DNA from: Saccoglossus kowalevskii
Taxonomy: Eukaryota > Hemichordata > Enteropneusta > Harrimaniidae
DNA: 31,802 nt
Direction of reading: 5' to 3'
Assembly (NCBI RefSeq): GCF_000003605.2
Contig: NW_003124894.1
Location: forward strand, 765,785-797,586
Shown here: piece by piece, positions 9,733 through 19,400 of the stretch
Layout of the letters: every line of letters begins with the position of its first letter
Position numbering within the stretch: the first letter of the stretch is position 1
Notes under the pieces: generated by a model
The model's input: only the letters and a program-made list of their open reading frames with translations
What the model was told of the DNA's origin: nothing
The model's database searches: none
Program-made: the position numbers and the translations under genes

Positions 9733-9836
9733 GCCAAGAACACAGTGTGGGAGTCACAGTGAACACAGTGAATTCTGCCAAGTATTATGAACACAGTGAA
9801 CACCGTGAATTCTGCCATTATGGACATCACCGTGAC
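9733..9836. repeat. Short direct repeats of AACACAGTGA type
   Basis: GAACACAGTGAATTCTGCCA at 9761-9780 recurs with one change at 9798-9817. Shorter AACACAGTG and CACCGTGA copies lie on either side. This is a small local duplication with no evident function. Confidence 0.6.
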
Positions 9837-9994
9837 CGGGAGTGTATGGGGCGATGAGAGTGCTCACCACACCGCGTCAAATGAGGATCTGATAGCGAAT
9901 CACAGTGGCGAGGAAACTTGAAAGTGGGCATTTATGCTAATGATTTGTTAAATATGACGGACAGCTTGAAGTATTGAAATATTGGTTTTTGCAG

Positions 9995-10036
9995 TGTTTT
10001 TACTGAGCATGCCACTGGAATGCTGCTCGTGGCGAG
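9995..10036 (+). CDS. Candidate 42-nt exon with possible start codon
   Basis: The sequence between GGTTTTTGCAG and GAG|GTGAGT has an excellent acceptor and donor. One frame contains GGA-ATG-CTG-CTC-GTG-GCG-AG (MLLVA plus a split Arg codon), with G at -3 of the ATG. That frame ends in phase 2, which fits the frame of the exon-like segment at 10627-10717. Another frame hits a stop at once. Its short length makes coding status uncertain. Confidence 0.25.
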
Positions 10037-10626
10037 GTGAGTGATTTAATTACCGACCATTAATTAATGATGAGTGCGAAAGTTTGTATCTCAGTATTTG
10101 GACTCAAAAAGACCGCAGCGAAGTGTCTCTACTGCATGATCATCATGATCAGCCCCATAGTGAATTTGTGTTCATCGAAGTACTTGTAGGATATGCGATC
10201 GATACATAATCGATACATCTACTCAGTCTACAGATCAGATCGGTAATTTATTGCGAGCGCAGTACAGTATATCAAACTGATATACCGGAAATTTCAAAAT
10301 AACCAAGTCCAACAACTAAGAGAAGAATGCCAATAGACTCTAGCGCTAAAAACTATGTAGGCTACAAAGTGGCTACCGTATTCAAAAGGGAAAACTTACT
10401 CGTTGGTCAGTTCTGTCTTGATGGTGTAGAAGAATCCGAAATTTGTAACAAGTTCAAGAGCACAACATATGAATCAATACTGAATAGTGACAAGTATAAT
10501 TTTAGTAGACAACTCGCTTACTCAAACAGTAACACACAAATGTGTACTATTTGCAACGTGTACACCACTCAGCGGACAGGAATATTATATATTTTATCGT
10601 CGTTTATATCTGTTACATTACTTCAG

Positions 10627-10717
10627 ATGCCCAGTAGCGATATGTGAAAATATATGTGACCCAAATACCTGTGTAGTCACCTGGCGAATGCAAACATATA
10701 CCGGTCATTCGGCGAAG
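10627..10717 (+). CDS. Candidate cysteine-rich exon, unrecognised
   Basis: A pyrimidine-rich acceptor ending ACTTCAG precedes 91 nt that end in a good donor (GAAG|GTGAGT). Read in phase 2 it encodes 30 residues starting CPVAICENICDPNTCVVTW, with four cysteines spaced like a small extracellular module, and ends in phase 0. The exon 9995-10036 joins it in frame. I do not recognise the family. The next exon could start at 11443 or 11528, both of which accept phase 0, but neither is proven. Confidence 0.3.
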
Positions 10718-10761
10718 GTGAGTCGTTTACCTTTCTCGCAGTCTGATAGATTGTGAAACAC

Positions 10762-10773
10762 TGCGCATGCGCA
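10762..10773. promoter_or_regulatory. NRF1-type palindrome TGCGCATGCGCA
   Basis: A perfect 12-bp palindrome matching the NRF1 consensus core GCGCATGCGC. The identical 12-mer lies 16 bp before the ST7 start codon at 26211-26222. Here it is 90 bp upstream of a perfect CRE (10852-10859), so the area may be a promoter. Confidence 0.45.
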
Positions 10774-10851
10774 TTTCGCACTCATATGACGATGAGTAAT
10801 CAGACAAAACCATGGAGAACTTATTTTTAGAATCATAACACAAGATTCTAG

Positions 10852-10859
10852 TGACGTCA
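10852..10859. promoter_or_regulatory. Perfect CRE palindrome TGACGTCA
   Basis: One of six perfect CREB/ATF palindromes in the window; four of them fall between 10.8 and 13.1 kb. See also 2863, 11311, 13036, 13048 and 17846 (the last is coding). Confidence 0.45.
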
Positions 10860-11194
10860 ATCGTGAAAGTTATTTATAGCACATGAGTAGGAAAATTCCA
10901 GACGGGTATGCACTTCATTTGATACGTTTTCGCGACACCGTGAAGTTCACGGTACATATTTACATAATGACTGGTACATCAAGGGTACCCATCACGTTCG
11001 ACATTAATATTTTGGTTGAAATGTGTAGTTTGTTGGTGGGTTTGACGCTGGCAAAGGAGTTCCCTTCCGGACATTATCACATTACATCGGGGGTGTCTTC
11101 AGACGGACATAGTCTGACTGATTGGAGATGTGGCAACAATGTTTCCTGTTTCTGAAACATTCGAATTTCTGACCGAGTCCTCTGTCAATGATTA

Positions 11195-11336
11195 GACGTC
11201 AGGTATAAAAAGTATGTTGCAAGTTGTAGTAAATAAAGAAATCTCATACTTTGGATTGTATATCTCCCCCTCGGCACTGAGATGGTTTCGGCCAGTTCTT
11301 ATCAAAGGACTGACGTCAACGTTGAGTCAACCAATT
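11195..11336 (+). promoter_or_regulatory. Candidate promoter: TATA, CRE, AP-1, CCAAT
   Basis: In order on the plus strand: GACGTCA (11196-11202), TATAAAA (11204-11210), a perfect CRE TGACGTCA (11311-11318), a perfect AP-1 site TGAGTCA (11323-11329) and CCAAT (about 11331-11335). This cluster lies 200-340 bp before the ATG of the candidate exon at 11537. Density and order suggest a stimulus-responsive promoter. Activity is inferred only from motifs. Confidence 0.45.
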
Positions 11337-11536
11337 AGAAAGCTCGGTTTTATTTACCTCGTTATCTTTGATCAACATTCTAGTGAATGAAATTACGGAA
11401 TCTTACTACTACTGGTCACTTCCCACAAAGACCGTGACTCAGAACGAGCCAGTCAAACCATTCGGCGGCGAATCCAAACCCCCTGAATTCGAAAACAGCC
11501 GCCTGGTTCCCACCACCACTCGCACAGCAACAGGTT

Positions 11537-11775
11537 ATGAAAAATGGATCCCCTTACAGTGATGATGTTGATTCGCCGACTACAGACGACGCCGCTAACG
11601 GCAAAGGCAACGACGCCGACTACACGATCTCGCGGAACAGCCGCGTAGATGCGGAAGAAATCCAAAGTAAAAAATATCCACAACTAAGAGCTTTGCTAGA
11701 AGAAGACGAGACAAAAACAATGGTTGAAAGTGAGCAAATACTGCGGAATTTCTGCAAATTTCTGGAAAAAATACG
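11537..11775 (+). CDS. Candidate alternative first coding exon of the downstream MiT/TFE gene (or exon of an unknown gene)
   Basis: The frame from ATG 11537 (G at -3) has coding-like, GC-rich codons. It encodes an acidic, disordered N-terminus (MKNGSPYSDDVDSPTTDD) and then a charged helix ending CKFLEKI, 79 codons in all, and stops just past a donor-like CG|GTGAGC after 11775. That donor leaves phase 2, the same as coding exon 1 of the MiT/TFE gene, so it could splice in frame to exon 2 at 17811. Vertebrate MITF is known for many alternative first exons. Phase agreement alone has a one-in-three chance of being accidental. The exon might extend upstream, since the frame is open from 11438 and acceptors at 11442 and 11527 are possible. 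An overlapping frame at 11443-11562 also looks coding. It fits a candidate exon at 14496 equally well. Confidence 0.4.
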
Positions 11776-13035
11776 GTGAGCCAGTGTTATACATATAAGA
11801 TGGGAATTCCCTTTGCCATTTTGTACAACAATTTTGCAATTGATGTCGACTTGGACATGTACCTGTCAGTGTTTTGAGCTATTGTAAACACCAAAAGAAG
11901 GAAACACTGAGTTTATTGCATATAATTGGTCCACTCGCTGGGAATAATACTATTACGATGTGTTCTCGAGTACAACTGATACGTAGTAAGTGGTTGACTG
12001 TTTCATATCTCACAACCAACGCATGTATGAGTTAAGTAAATACATCATTAACCTCGAGCAAAGTTCACATCTTGTGTTTATGTTTGTATCCATGGTAACC
12101 GCGCCTACTGCTCTTATTGCATTCTAAATGTCTAGCATGTAACTGTGATGTGAGCAGTTGCCATGATATACGAAAATCCCTACACATTAAAAGTATGAAT
12201 CGATAGCGCGGGTTGTTCCTCCGTCGGTCACGCGAACAAAAGGGACACAGTGCAATGATTAGTGGGCCTGTCACACATTATTGGGTTACTCGAACATACA
12301 ATAGTCGAATTCTTGTTTGTTCTATTTTAATGTCATTCAAGTCTGTTTTGTAGCAATCACGAAGGTGGTCACGACCGGACAGTAACACAGAAAGCATGCC
12401 GAATGTAGACGCCGTGCATAGTAAGATCGCGTTACAACTTGAAATACACACTCCATGTTGTATAGTCCGTTTTAGCATGTTGCTAGTTAATTATACAATA
12501 TGACTGTTTGTATTATGAAATAAGTAAATAAATAAGTACGTTATTTATTGTGTTTACACTGTTTTATTTGTATAACATAGAATCTTTGTTAGACATAAAA
12601 CATTGCGAGCGGTCATTTTGGCGTGGTGAGTGGAATACCTTGTTGGCACCACGTAAAAAAAGTTATCATATGTCAGTGGTTCATTTTCCCCTCATACGTC
12701 GCAGACTGAGGTCAGTTGGTCACATTGTTCGATTTCAAATAGCACATACATAATTCTTGCGTAATTGTCCGCATCCGAAATATGATCGAAACAGGAAGAA
12801 CAGTTTGCACAAACACAGTAGTTATTTGAAGACAAACTAACAACACCTTGATTTCGAGGAGGTCTGGAATAAAGAATGACGTATTTCTCTTGTTGACATA
12901 TCAACATGGCGAATGATATATGACAAAAAAAACTCCGTACATGAGACGTTTCACCCTGTTTGTCAAAACTGACCTGGTAATTTCTATTCATGTATATATA
13001 TCTAGGTCACTATAAGGCACCAAAGGTCATCACAT
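11776..13035. other. Non-coding stretch, no supported feature
   Basis: Only short frames on both strands without domains or good starts. If 11537-11775 is a first exon, this is intron. Confidence 0.45.
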
Positions 13036-13055
13036 TGACGTCATCACTGACGTCA
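13036..13055. promoter_or_regulatory. Two perfect CRE palindromes, 12 bp apart
   Basis: TGACGTCA occurs at 13036-13043 and again at 13048-13055. A pair on nearly the same helix face (12 bp centre to centre) is typical of CREB/ATF enhancers. No start codon with coding support lies close by, so this may be a distal or intronic element. Confidence 0.5.
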
Positions 13056-13559
13056 CATGCGAACAAAGGGTACCTGAGTCATGGCTTAAGTGTTGAGACC
13101 GCTGCTGCTGGTGTAACTTTTACGAAGTGTAAACCATACCTATAGAACGGCGTTGGTCAACAACCCTGTAAAAAGCAAATAGATAAACACCGAATGCTAC
13201 AATTAAATGGAAGCACTGACAAACACTAATTAAGCTCGTATTATAAAAAGTATTACAATGGGATAAGACAGATAAATACCAATCTAAAGAAACAGTTCGC
13301 CACAAAATAGGGAAAAACTATAGACAATAAAAAACCGAAATATTCTGATAGCATGAATGAATTAGGAACCTATGTAAATTTTAAATATGACAGAAAAAGA
13401 AATTCGAAAATAAGCTTACCAAATTATTGCCTGATTACTAAGGCAACCATTGTTTAAACTGAAAAAAACAGGTAGGCACACAATACAAATCTCCTACTGC
13501 AAACATGATTTGTGAACTATGTGAAAAAGAGGGAATATAAAATGAATTATACTCCATTA

Positions 13560-13807
13560 TAGCCTGTCCCATATGCAGAGAACACAGTAACTTATAGCTT
13601 GTCCCATATGCAGAGAACACAGTAACTTATAGCTTGTCCCATATGCAGAGAACACAGTAACTTATAGCTTGTCCCATATGCAGAGAACACAGTAACTTAT
13701 AGCTTGTCCCATATGCAGAGAACACAGTAACTTATAGCTTGTCCCATATGCAGAGAACACAGTAACTTATAGCTTGTCCCATAGTATGCAGAGAACACAG
13801 TAACTTA
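13560..13807. repeat. 35-bp minisatellite, seven copies
   Basis: Near-identical 35-bp units beginning TAGCTTGTCCCATATGCAGA run head to tail. Six are 35 bp and the seventh, from 13770, has a 3-bp insertion (ATAGTATGC). The first copy differs by one base (TAGCCT). There are no unique spacers, so this is not a CRISPR-like array. High identity implies recent expansion. Confidence 0.95.
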
Positions 13808-15990
13808 TATGAATAAATTTCAAAATACATCCCAGACTTGTATTAACCAAGACGAGATAAAGGAAAATTTATTCGAACACTGAACAAAAACGAAAACTGA
13901 AAAAGCTAAAGTTACGAAATATAATTTTCTAAGGGGCATCACAATCTAACCAACATATAGATAGTTTTCAGATGATTTCAACTGTGACTGGTTTGTCTAG
14001 TCTCCATGCATAGTTTCTCGTAAATACTCATTTATATCCCAACTAGTAAATAACAAGTACTACGTTCCGATGCCGATTTATTATGTTACTGTACTACGTG
14101 TTATTTAACGTATGGTGAATATTATATACTTAGTAGAGTTGAGCTTTGACTTCAATTATACCGCCACCGCAACTTATAACGCTTAAACACAATATTCCAC
14201 GAAGAATCTTTTGTGCTTTTTTGGCTTCGTGAGCATACTGTAAAACAAGGTGAAATAGTTACCTGCCATTTTAGCGAATTTAACTCAAAGCATGAATTAA
14301 CACAATTTTACTTTTGCTGAAGTGCCTACAATATACTTTATTTTAAATTAGCGAAACTACAGATTACCTGATTAGCTAAAATGACATGTTTTACAGTAGT
14401 CCAGACTTCTTCAAAATGTTTTAGAAAGTGCAGATCATGCATGTAGAAAACACATGTTTTGTCCATTTAGATTTTTCCTTTTCCCAACGTTTCAGGACTT
14501 TGAACCCAAGTCGTTTGCTCCGTGAACTCTTCCCTGATAAATATCCCCTTATTTGTGTTACATACACAACGCCCACAGTGGCAACAGTTACGTTATGTGT
14601 ATTTATTTTGTTTAAATTCTGCGCAGATTATGTGAAATATATAATGATAATAAGCCATTATAATATCATAACGTTTTAGAATCCTGTGGTGACCTAGTCT
14701 AGTTATTCGGTGTTCCTTGACCACCTGATAGATTAGTAGGAACACGTGACATTCCAGTTCGCTGCAATATATTGTGAATTTACCGAATGAAGCTATGTTA
14801 GATCACGCTCACTATGGTGGAAAGGTTTTCAGTGGGAAACCAGTGTAAATAACACCTACGTTGAGCAATATTGTTGTCACCCGAAATTATAGCTTTTCGC
14901 TCTTTTTATTTGTTATTAGCGAGCTTTTCCAGTCTCACGTAGACCACTTATGTCGCCACAGGCGGCGCTCTCAATCGGTGCGCAACTTGCGGTAAACTTC
15001 CCAAAACATGCATTGTCTAAACTAAAATATGTACTACCGACTTCATCTTATACAGAATCTGAAATTGTACTCATTTTTTAATCTAAAATACCTGCCAAAA
15101 CTTTTACGCTATAGGGAAATCGCAAAATAACATTTTCCATGGAAACAAATACATGTGTATCCGATTTGTATCTGTTTTTCTTTAATTTAATTGATCTTTT
15201 TACAAAATGTGCAGTGATTTAGCCTAATCCATCCAACCTTTAATTGAACTGGTATTATGACTACATATGAAAAAAAAAAAATCGCTGACAAAATGAAAAA
15301 AGACATATTGAGCCTAGTCTTCCGCCTTTCCCAGAAAATGTGGGAAACGTGTATTCTCTAGACTATTACGAAAAAAATCTACGAAGAAAGCCACACAGTC
15401 AGGGTCGCTCAGGGGAAATGAACACCTACTAGAGTGGCAATAGTTTTGTCAGTGTTGGAGCATTTGCAAAAAAAGTATCTCACTATTTTCATACATGACA
15501 TAGTGCTTCAACTTGTTGCATGATATTACTGTAAAATATGTCTTTTTAGCCAGTATGTTATAATTTTAGCTAATTTAGCTAATCTCTAATTTCGTTAATT
15601 AAAGATGTAGCTAATTCAAACGAAAGTCCATGTATGTCCTCACAATGAGGTTGTTGGCACTTTAATTTCGTGCATATTGGAGTCAAATTCGCTATAATAG
15701 CATGTTGCGATTTCAAAGTGTTTTACAGTATTTTATATTTTTTCCTAGACTGCATTGAGCCTGATACTAATGAGATTTGCTTAAACATTTAAATAATTAT
15801 TTTAAGCCGTTTTTGTTGGTATATGCCCCTATACAATATGCACATATGTCAAAATAGTAAAACAAACGTAACCGTCTTTCAGGTAGTAAGCAAAAAACAA
15901 GATTGATATCTACAACTGCATTACTGAAATGATTGTCCACTGTTCGTACCAGGGTACGACTCTCACTCTTTCATATAGAGACGGCGATAA
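13808..15990. other. Upstream flank of the MiT/TFE gene, mostly without features
   Basis: AT-rich, with one exon-like island (14496-14679) and a CACGTGAC E-box at 14743-14750. Nothing else is supported. Confidence 0.45.
14496..14679 (+). CDS. Candidate terminal exon, unrecognised
   Basis: A very strong acceptor (pyrimidine-rich run ending AACGTTTCAG) is followed by an open frame entering in phase 2. It begins TLNPSRLLRELFPDKYPLIC, passes through a hydrophobic stretch (TVATVTLCVFILF) and reaches a stop at 14677-14679. Phase 2 matches the donor at 11775, so the two could form a small separate gene. The AT-rich second half looks less coding-like. Confidence 0.2.
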
Positions 15991-16114
15991 TGACGTTATT
16001 TCCCATTCTATAAATAGTTCAGCACGTCATATTTTTCAGTCATGTGATTTAGATCCCCCCCCCTTCAACCAATCACCAGACACGAGCTGTGACATGTGAT
16101 AACCATTGGCCAAT
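15991..16114 (+). promoter_or_regulatory. Candidate proximal promoter of the MiT/TFE gene
   Basis: In order: CRE-like TGACGTTA (15991-15998), TATAAATA (16009-16016), ACGTCA (16024-16029), M-box AGTCATGTGAT (16038-16048), CCAAT (16069-16073), a second CATGTG E-box (16093-16098) and the palindrome ATTGGCCAAT (16105-16114), which holds two opposed NF-Y sites. The start codon is at 16275. If the TATA box is used, the E-boxes lie in the 5' UTR; if NF-Y sites drive a TATA-less start, they are upstream of it. TCATGTGA is the sequence MITF itself prefers, so self-regulation is possible. Confidence 0.55.
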
Positions 16115-16274
16115 ACGATCTGTCGTTACATCAAAGTGTTTTCGTTGTGTGCCTGTACTCTTACACTCTTCTGATTTCGTGTGATAATGTAAAGTCTCTG
16201 GACTAAAACAGCAGAATATATCTGGATCGCGGATTGTTTTACTGTTCCCAGAATCGTTAAATTATTGTTTCTTC

Positions 16275-16462
16275 ATGTCTGCCTCAACGCTAGAATCGGG
16301 CATTGACCTCGACTTCGAACTACCGTCAGACATAGAGGTCCTTCTGAACTCGGATATTTCTGGAACCGACAACGTCGAGCTTGTTTCGGATCCCGATTCT
16401 ACCCGGCCAAAGCAACCCACTTTTTACCAACTGATTAGCCGAAGTGTGGAAGACATCCCTAG
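16275..16462 (+). CDS. Mitf: MiT/TFE coding exon 1 (MITF-A-like N-terminus)
   Basis: Residues 1-62 plus two bases (AG|GTAAAT donor, phase 2). ESGIDLDFE and TFYQLISR correspond to the N-terminal exon shared by MITF-A and TFE3 and absent from short isoforms such as MITF-M. That region carries nutrient-regulated Rag-binding and degradation signals in vertebrates. Confidence 0.9.
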
Positions 16463-19400
16463 GTAAATTCACATTCTTTGTAAGAGCAATGTTTGAGCGC
16501 GAGAACGCTGTTTTGCGATGCCATAACATCGACAAATGCGTATGCGTTTATGAGGGTTGTAGCTTTATCGCCCGTCCATATTTGGTTGTCGTTGTGTGGC
16601 TGGGACTCTCCCTATACATACGTTCTATCAGGACTCCGTTTGCTGTACACAATTCCCCGCACGTCTCTAGATCTTGCGTCATACTTTCAGTTTTCTAAAA
16701 GTGAAACAATGCGTCTATTTAACGTGTTTCCACGAAATTGTTCATCTCTGTGGGAGGGAAATTATCGTGTATGTTTGTCTGTGTGTATGTGTACGAATTA
16801 ATTATTCAATCACGTCGTCTGACGCTACGTACGGCTGTTGTCGGCGTGCTCAGGTTAACAATAATACTGTGGTAGTTTATTTTTGAGCAACGAATATACC
16901 GGATCACCTATTTGCGCACTTACACACTGCTCGCTGGGGGTCGGGATTGCGGTTCCACCGAGATTTGAAGGAGCACACGCTTTTCGAAAGTTAAATTACA
17001 TAAGTATTGATGTACATGATCGTGTGTATACTAGTAGTCATATACTAGTATAACATACACTGTTGCCGACTGTACTTGTTTTTATGCAAGTGACGAAGAT
17101 TTGGAAAAATCGAATACTTTTCAGAGTATTGCGATATGAAACTATAAAATGATACTTCCCCTTTCGCGCGCTAGAATTACTGGAATCGTCTATGTGTCAA
17201 AGAACTATGATCCCCCACGAACCAATACATGTTAATGTGCAAAAAAAAAAAAACCTTGTAAAAGTCTAAGTCTGTTTGTCTGCAAAGTACTGGTCTCCTT
17301 ATGGTGTCAACTGTTTTAGGGACAAGGTGGACTTTGACCAATATATTGTCACTGAGGGCAGACATGGCTTTTATTTCAAATACTTTCTAGAGAATTAATT
17401 TGTAAATCTCCTGCAAAAAACTGTTACACACAGACCAAAATAGTTGTTCAGTTTGTTCAAACTTCAGAACAGAGTTTATGAAAATTAGACACATGTATGT
17501 TTTTTAGGTTTGTCAGATCTTAAAGTGGGTGGTTCCCTAAGATAAAAATCTTGTGTAGTGTTGAACGCCGTTGTTAACGAAAAACAGTCCTGTATCCACA
17601 TGCATTGGGTGTAAATCTATCCTCGCCTCTTGTGTAAGTTTGTTTTAGTTTCATAATGTTTTTTCTTTTTTTTTTTTGCTTAGTGGGTTGTAGGTACATT
17701 TGTATATCAATGGACTACAAAAAAATTTGCATTCCTTGTTTCCCTTCCACACCTTGAAACTAATGTATTAATTATTGACAATGAATTTATTCTTTTTTTT
17801 TTTATTGCAGTTCACCAAAGGAAGATAAACCCTCTCTTAATCCAATGACGTCAAGAACAAATTTGAAGCAGCAGCTTATGCGACAACAGCAACTGCAGCA
17901 GGAAGAGCGAGAACGCCAAGCTGTGTTGAAAGCGGCTGCAGAAACTAAATCACACACAAATGCAGTTGAAGTTCCATCAACACTTGCCACGATACCAGAA
18001 GTGCCGGCACAAGTCTTACATGTGAGTGCCTGTTTGACTGTTTGACTATTGGTATCTTCATTTTCAGTTTCCTTCCTGCAACTCGGCTTGCCACGTTTTC
18101 AAGGCAATGGGACCACATGGTTCCCCAGATAAACGTGTACTGATTTATTCATGTTGTTAATTTCCCCTGACAACTACGATGCAATTTATCCTCTGGTATT
18201 AGGTCACCCTAGCTGTTTAAAGAATAAAACTAAAAATACCATATTGTAAAGGACATTTCTTAATATTGTGAAGGTCATAAAGACTTTCAGGTTGGAGTCA
18301 TCTGGGCAATGCCCTCTGTGACCTACATAGATTTCAAGCTGTGCTATGGCATATTTCATCATATACAGTATACCTTGTTATGTGCAATGACATTTGGTAC
18401 ATATTGGGCCTATTTAGTAGATAACCTTGTATTTATTTAATTGAAATGTATAACATTTAAATGTGATACTACTACCTGGTAGTTGCTTACTGCTAATGGC
18501 ATAACATGGCGGAAATTAAAGTGCAAGCATTCCTACATTAAATATTTGCTTATCTAAATAAAGACAAGAATTTGCTTTGAAATCACTGCCCTATACGAGT
18601 GTACCTAAGCATTTGAAGAACATTCATTGATAGGTTCATTTTGCTATGTATACTCCATCTTCACCAGTCAAGTCATATCATAGCCATTTTATCATTTCCA
18701 ACCCTACCATGCTTGAGGTATTTTACAAATTGTTGCATACTTGGCAGAATGGTAGTACAAATGTATAATTCGTGGCATTGATTCATTTCAGGTGAACACT
18801 CGGTTGGCGAATCCAACTCGTTTTCATGTTGAAGAAAAAAAGCGTCAACAGGTCAAAGAATTTTTATCCCAGTCACATACGGGATCGCCGCAACGACTGA
18901 CAATACAGTCCTCCAGAATGACACCTCCAATATCTCCTTCTCATAACACCAAGCCACTGGGTAGTCCAGCATCAACAAATCTTAGCATGTCAGCACAGAG
19001 TACAGATGTAAGTATTTGTTTTAGAATTATTCAAACTGTACGATTTTAATTATTATTATTATGGTTTTATTTCAGACATAGTCCATATATAAAGAAAAAA
19101 GATACAAACAAATATGTAATAAGATAAAATTACAAACCATACAGATTTGAAAACTATACTAAACTCAGTAGACTACCTTTGTAGACTTCCATCTCACATC
19201 ACTATTGAGCAAGGCACACACAAGCGTATTGTTTGATGTTTGTAATCGATCCATAAAAGCATAAATTAGCTTTCTATATAAACTGGTAAATGTGTTTGTA
19301 CGGATATTTAATATGTTTACAAGCTGCCTAAGTTCAGTAATGTAGAAAGTGCAATGATATCTGATCTATTTATGAGATACAGTTATAGCTCAACATAATA

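Noticed and set aside
10883-11155. 90-aa plus-strand ORF between the CRE and the candidate promoter
   Set aside because: Has an ATG but no domain or coding-like composition; the TATA and CRE cluster just after it fits better as regulatory DNA.
12065-12991. Several 66-99 aa ORFs on both strands
   Set aside because: No domains, no good start contexts, no splice support; typical chance frames.
13560-13807. CRISPR-like array
   Set aside because: The units are contiguous tandem repeats without unique spacers, and the DNA is animal.
16326-16886. ORFs overlapping or just after MiT/TFE exon 1
   Set aside because: They read through the splice donor or lie in other frames; intron 1 explains them.
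18792-19049. Standalone 85-aa ORF with a GTG start
   Set aside because: It is MiT/TFE exon 3 read into the intron; the true boundaries are the AG at 18790-18791 and the GT at 19008.
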